From Vibrio quintilis (GTDB taxonomy: Bacteria; Pseudomonadota; Gammaproteobacteria; Enterobacterales; Vibrionaceae), in the NCBI RefSeq assembly GCF_024529975.1, contig NZ_AP024897.1, positions 3,038,001 through 3,102,000 of the forward strand: DNA of 64,000 bases, written 5' to 3'. The notes beneath the pieces are model-generated. The model was not told the origin of the DNA. It made no database searches and saw only the letters and a program-made list of their open reading frames with translations. The position numbers were made by a program, and so were the translations under genes. Within the stretch, counting starts at the first letter, position 1, and every line of letters begins with the position of its first letter. Below, piece by piece: positions 62,553 through 64,000 of the stretch.

Positions 62553-64000
62553 TTACCCCTTAATCTGACTTAATGCCTGACGAACACCAGACTGCCTGAT
62601 CGCTTCAATATTTGCAGTCACCTGATCTGTCAGCCCATCAACTAACGACAAATTCTGTCCCCAGTGAGATGTATTCGCCAGTACCTGCTCAACCAAAGCC
62701 TTCACTTTCAAATCACCTGCGTTCACTTTCGCCCAGAGATCAGCATAAAAATCCAGCCAGTGCTGATCATCAGCCAACGGATACTCTCCGGCTTCACGCT
62801 GACCATTGTAGAAGCTGATCAATGCGGCCAGGGCAAACGTCAAACCAGTTGGTAAGCGATTATATTTTTGCCGGAATGCTAAAAGCTGAGGCAGAATCCG
62901 GGTTTTGTATTTTGTCATGCTGTTCAGCGAAATAGACAATAGCTGGTGCTTAATATACGGATTACGGAAACGGTTCAGGACATCATTGGCAAATCCCTTC
63001 AACTCATCTTCCGGTAAGGATAATGTCGGAATAATCTCTTCAAAAATGACAGATTCCAGCCAGGATTCCATTTGCTTATCGGCCATACTTTCACCGACTG
63101 TATCGAGCCCGGAGAGGAATGCAACCGGCACTAATGCAGTATGCGCACCATTGAGAATCGCGACTTTGCGTTCTTTATATGGCTTAATATCATCCACAAC
63201 TTTAATATTGAGTGCCTGAGAGTCACTTAACTGGTCAAGACAAAGCAGCTGGTTCAGCGAATCAGGTCCCTGAATCACAAACAAATAGAAATGCTCCGCA
63301 CACACCATGAAAGTATCCTGATAACCAATTTGCTCAGTCAGTGCTTTACTTTCATCTTTCGGATAACCCGTTACAATCCGGTCAACCAGTGTTGAACAAA
63401 ATGTGTTCGCTTCATCCACCCATGCCGAAAATTCTGCCGGTAAACGCCACAACTCAATGTATTGATGAATAATCGCCTTTAATGCATCTCCGTTGTAATC
63501 GATCAGTTCACAAGGCACGATAACCCAACCTTTATCCTGAGCGCCGCTAAAATGCGTGAAGCGCTCAAACAACATTTTGGTCAGTTTGGCCGGGAAACTG
63601 GCGGGGGGAGTATCCGTGATCTTGTCAGTATCCACATAAGCGATACCAGCTTCAGTGGTATTCGAAAAGATAAAGCGAATCTCTTCATTTTTTGCAAGAT
63701 CTAACAAGGTCTCAAAGTTTTTATACGCTGAGATTTCACGCGTAACACTTGAGATAATCCGGGTATCAGCAACGGCGTTCCCCTGCTCATTTAATCCGCG
63801 GATAAAGGTAGTATACAAACCATCCTGCGTATCGAGAGACGGCGGGAAATCACTATCAATCGGGCGGACAACCACAACGCCTGCGTTGAGATCGGTGTGC
63901 TCATTCAGTTGATCAATTTGCCAGTCCAGAAAAGCCCGTAAAAAGTTCCCTTCCCCAAACTGGATAATTTTTTCAGGATAACGGCGATTGTCAAAATCGG
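62553..64000 (-). CDS. uxaB: Tagaturonate reductase UxaB, 5' end beyond the window
   Basis: UxaB reduces D-tagaturonate to D-altronate with NADH, the step before UxaA. The gene reads leftwards from the right edge; the frame is open to base 64000, so about 482 codons are visible and the start codon lies outside. An internal GTG at 63875 is not the start: upstream codons give [20 protein letters not shown], the usual UxaB/mannitol-dehydrogenase N-terminal nucleotide-binding block. [24 protein letters not shown], the [17 protein letters not shown] motif and a [21 protein letters not shown] segment are typical of the family. It is followed after 2 bases by uxaA. Confidence 0.95.
   Translation of the reverse strand, partial: DFDNRRYPEKIIQFGEGNFLRAFLDWQIDQLNEHTDLNAGVVVVRPIDSDFPPSLDTQDGLYTTFIRGLNEQGNAVADTRIISSVTREISAYKNFETLLDLAKNEEIRFIFSNTTEAGIAYVDTDKITDTPPASFPAKLTKMLFERFTHFSGAQDKGWVIVPCELIDYNGDALKAIIHQYIELWRLPAEFSAWVDEANTFCSTLVDRIVTGYPKDESKALTEQIGYQDTFMVCAEHFYLFVIQGPDSLNQLLCLDQLSDSQALNIKVVDDIKPYKERKVAILNGAHTALVPVAFLSGLDTVGESMADKQMESWLESVIFEEIIPTLSLPEDELKGFANDVLNRFRNPYIKHQLLSISLNSMTKYKTRILPQLLAFRQKYNRLPTGLTFALAALISFYNGQREAGEYPLADDQHWLDFYADLWAKVNAGDLKVKALVEQVLANTSHWGQNLSLVDGLTDQVTANIEAIRQSGVRQALSQIKG

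Noticed and set aside
62553..63875. Start of uxaB at the GTG near 63875
   Set aside because: The frame stays open to the window edge and the upstream codons give a conserved UxaB N-terminal block, so the true start is outside the window.
1..64000. CRISPR arrays, rRNA genes, insertion sequences, integrases
   Set aside because: No regularly spaced direct repeats, no rRNA signature and no transposase or integrase motif were seen on either strand.

Overview
The window looks like part of a chromosome of a Vibrio or close relative (Vibrionaceae, Gammaproteobacteria). The reasons are the block mltG-pabC-fabF-acpP-fabG-fabD-fabH-plsX-rpmF-yceD next to maf, rluC and rne; the yejK/yejL/yejM trio; a Vibrio-type asd and adhE; and a vibriolysin-type M4 metalloprotease. 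This assignment comes from gene content and order; no database search was possible.

Region 1 (1-15.0 kb) is housekeeping. It holds the fatty-acid/phospholipid operon on the minus strand (mltG is cut by the left edge), then maf, rluC and RNase E. The rne promoter candidate would give a leader of about 340 nt, as expected for RNase E autoregulation. A SulP anion transporter follows. Region 2 (14.9-24.8 kb) has a possible 24-codon leader ORF and a SAM methyltransferase, adhE, a voltage-gated K+ channel with a C-terminal zinc ribbon, asd, yejK, yejL and the essential envelope sulfatase-fold protein YejM. Two tRNA genes, Pro(GGG) and Ser(TGA), close the core section.

Region 3 (25.2-46.3 kb) is accessory. 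Immediately after tRNA-Ser, and after a perfect 9-bp tandem repeat, lies a gene I recognise as a tRNA-dependent cyclodipeptide synthase. It has no recognised tailoring gene beside it. A small serine hydrolase and a double-GNAT protein follow. A large plus-strand catabolic locus (28.5-46.2 kb) then encodes an aldehyde dehydrogenase, a type II haloacid-dehalogenase-fold enzyme, a PuuB-like oxidase, a complete peptide/opine-type ABC importer, a three-subunit HcnABC/opine-dehydrogenase-like flavoenzyme, an ArgE-like M20 deacylase, GabD, GabT, a second HAD protein and an Lrp/AsnC regulator. Taken together they suggest uptake of an amine- or opine-like compound, oxidative and hydrolytic cleavage, and entry into the TCA cycle through GABA or a similar omega-amino acid and succinate semialdehyde.

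Region 4 (46.3-53.8 kb) is an AT-rich, tightly overlapped seven-gene minus-strand operon for an unknown glycan or glycolipid: two GT2 enzymes, a large membrane protein, a small EamA/SMR-type transporter, a sugar isomerase-like TIM barrel, an SDR-type reductase and an FAD oxidoreductase. Region 5 (54.4-59.4 kb) has the secreted metalloprotease, an unrecognised exported protein divergent from a sensor kinase with no response regulator beside it, and a solitary bacterial-microcompartment shell protein. Region 6 (60.0-64.0 kb) starts hexuronate catabolism: a GntR/FCD regulator with an ExuR/UxuR-like operator, then uxaA and uxaB (uxaB is cut by the right edge).

No CRISPR array, rRNA, integrase or transposase was seen.
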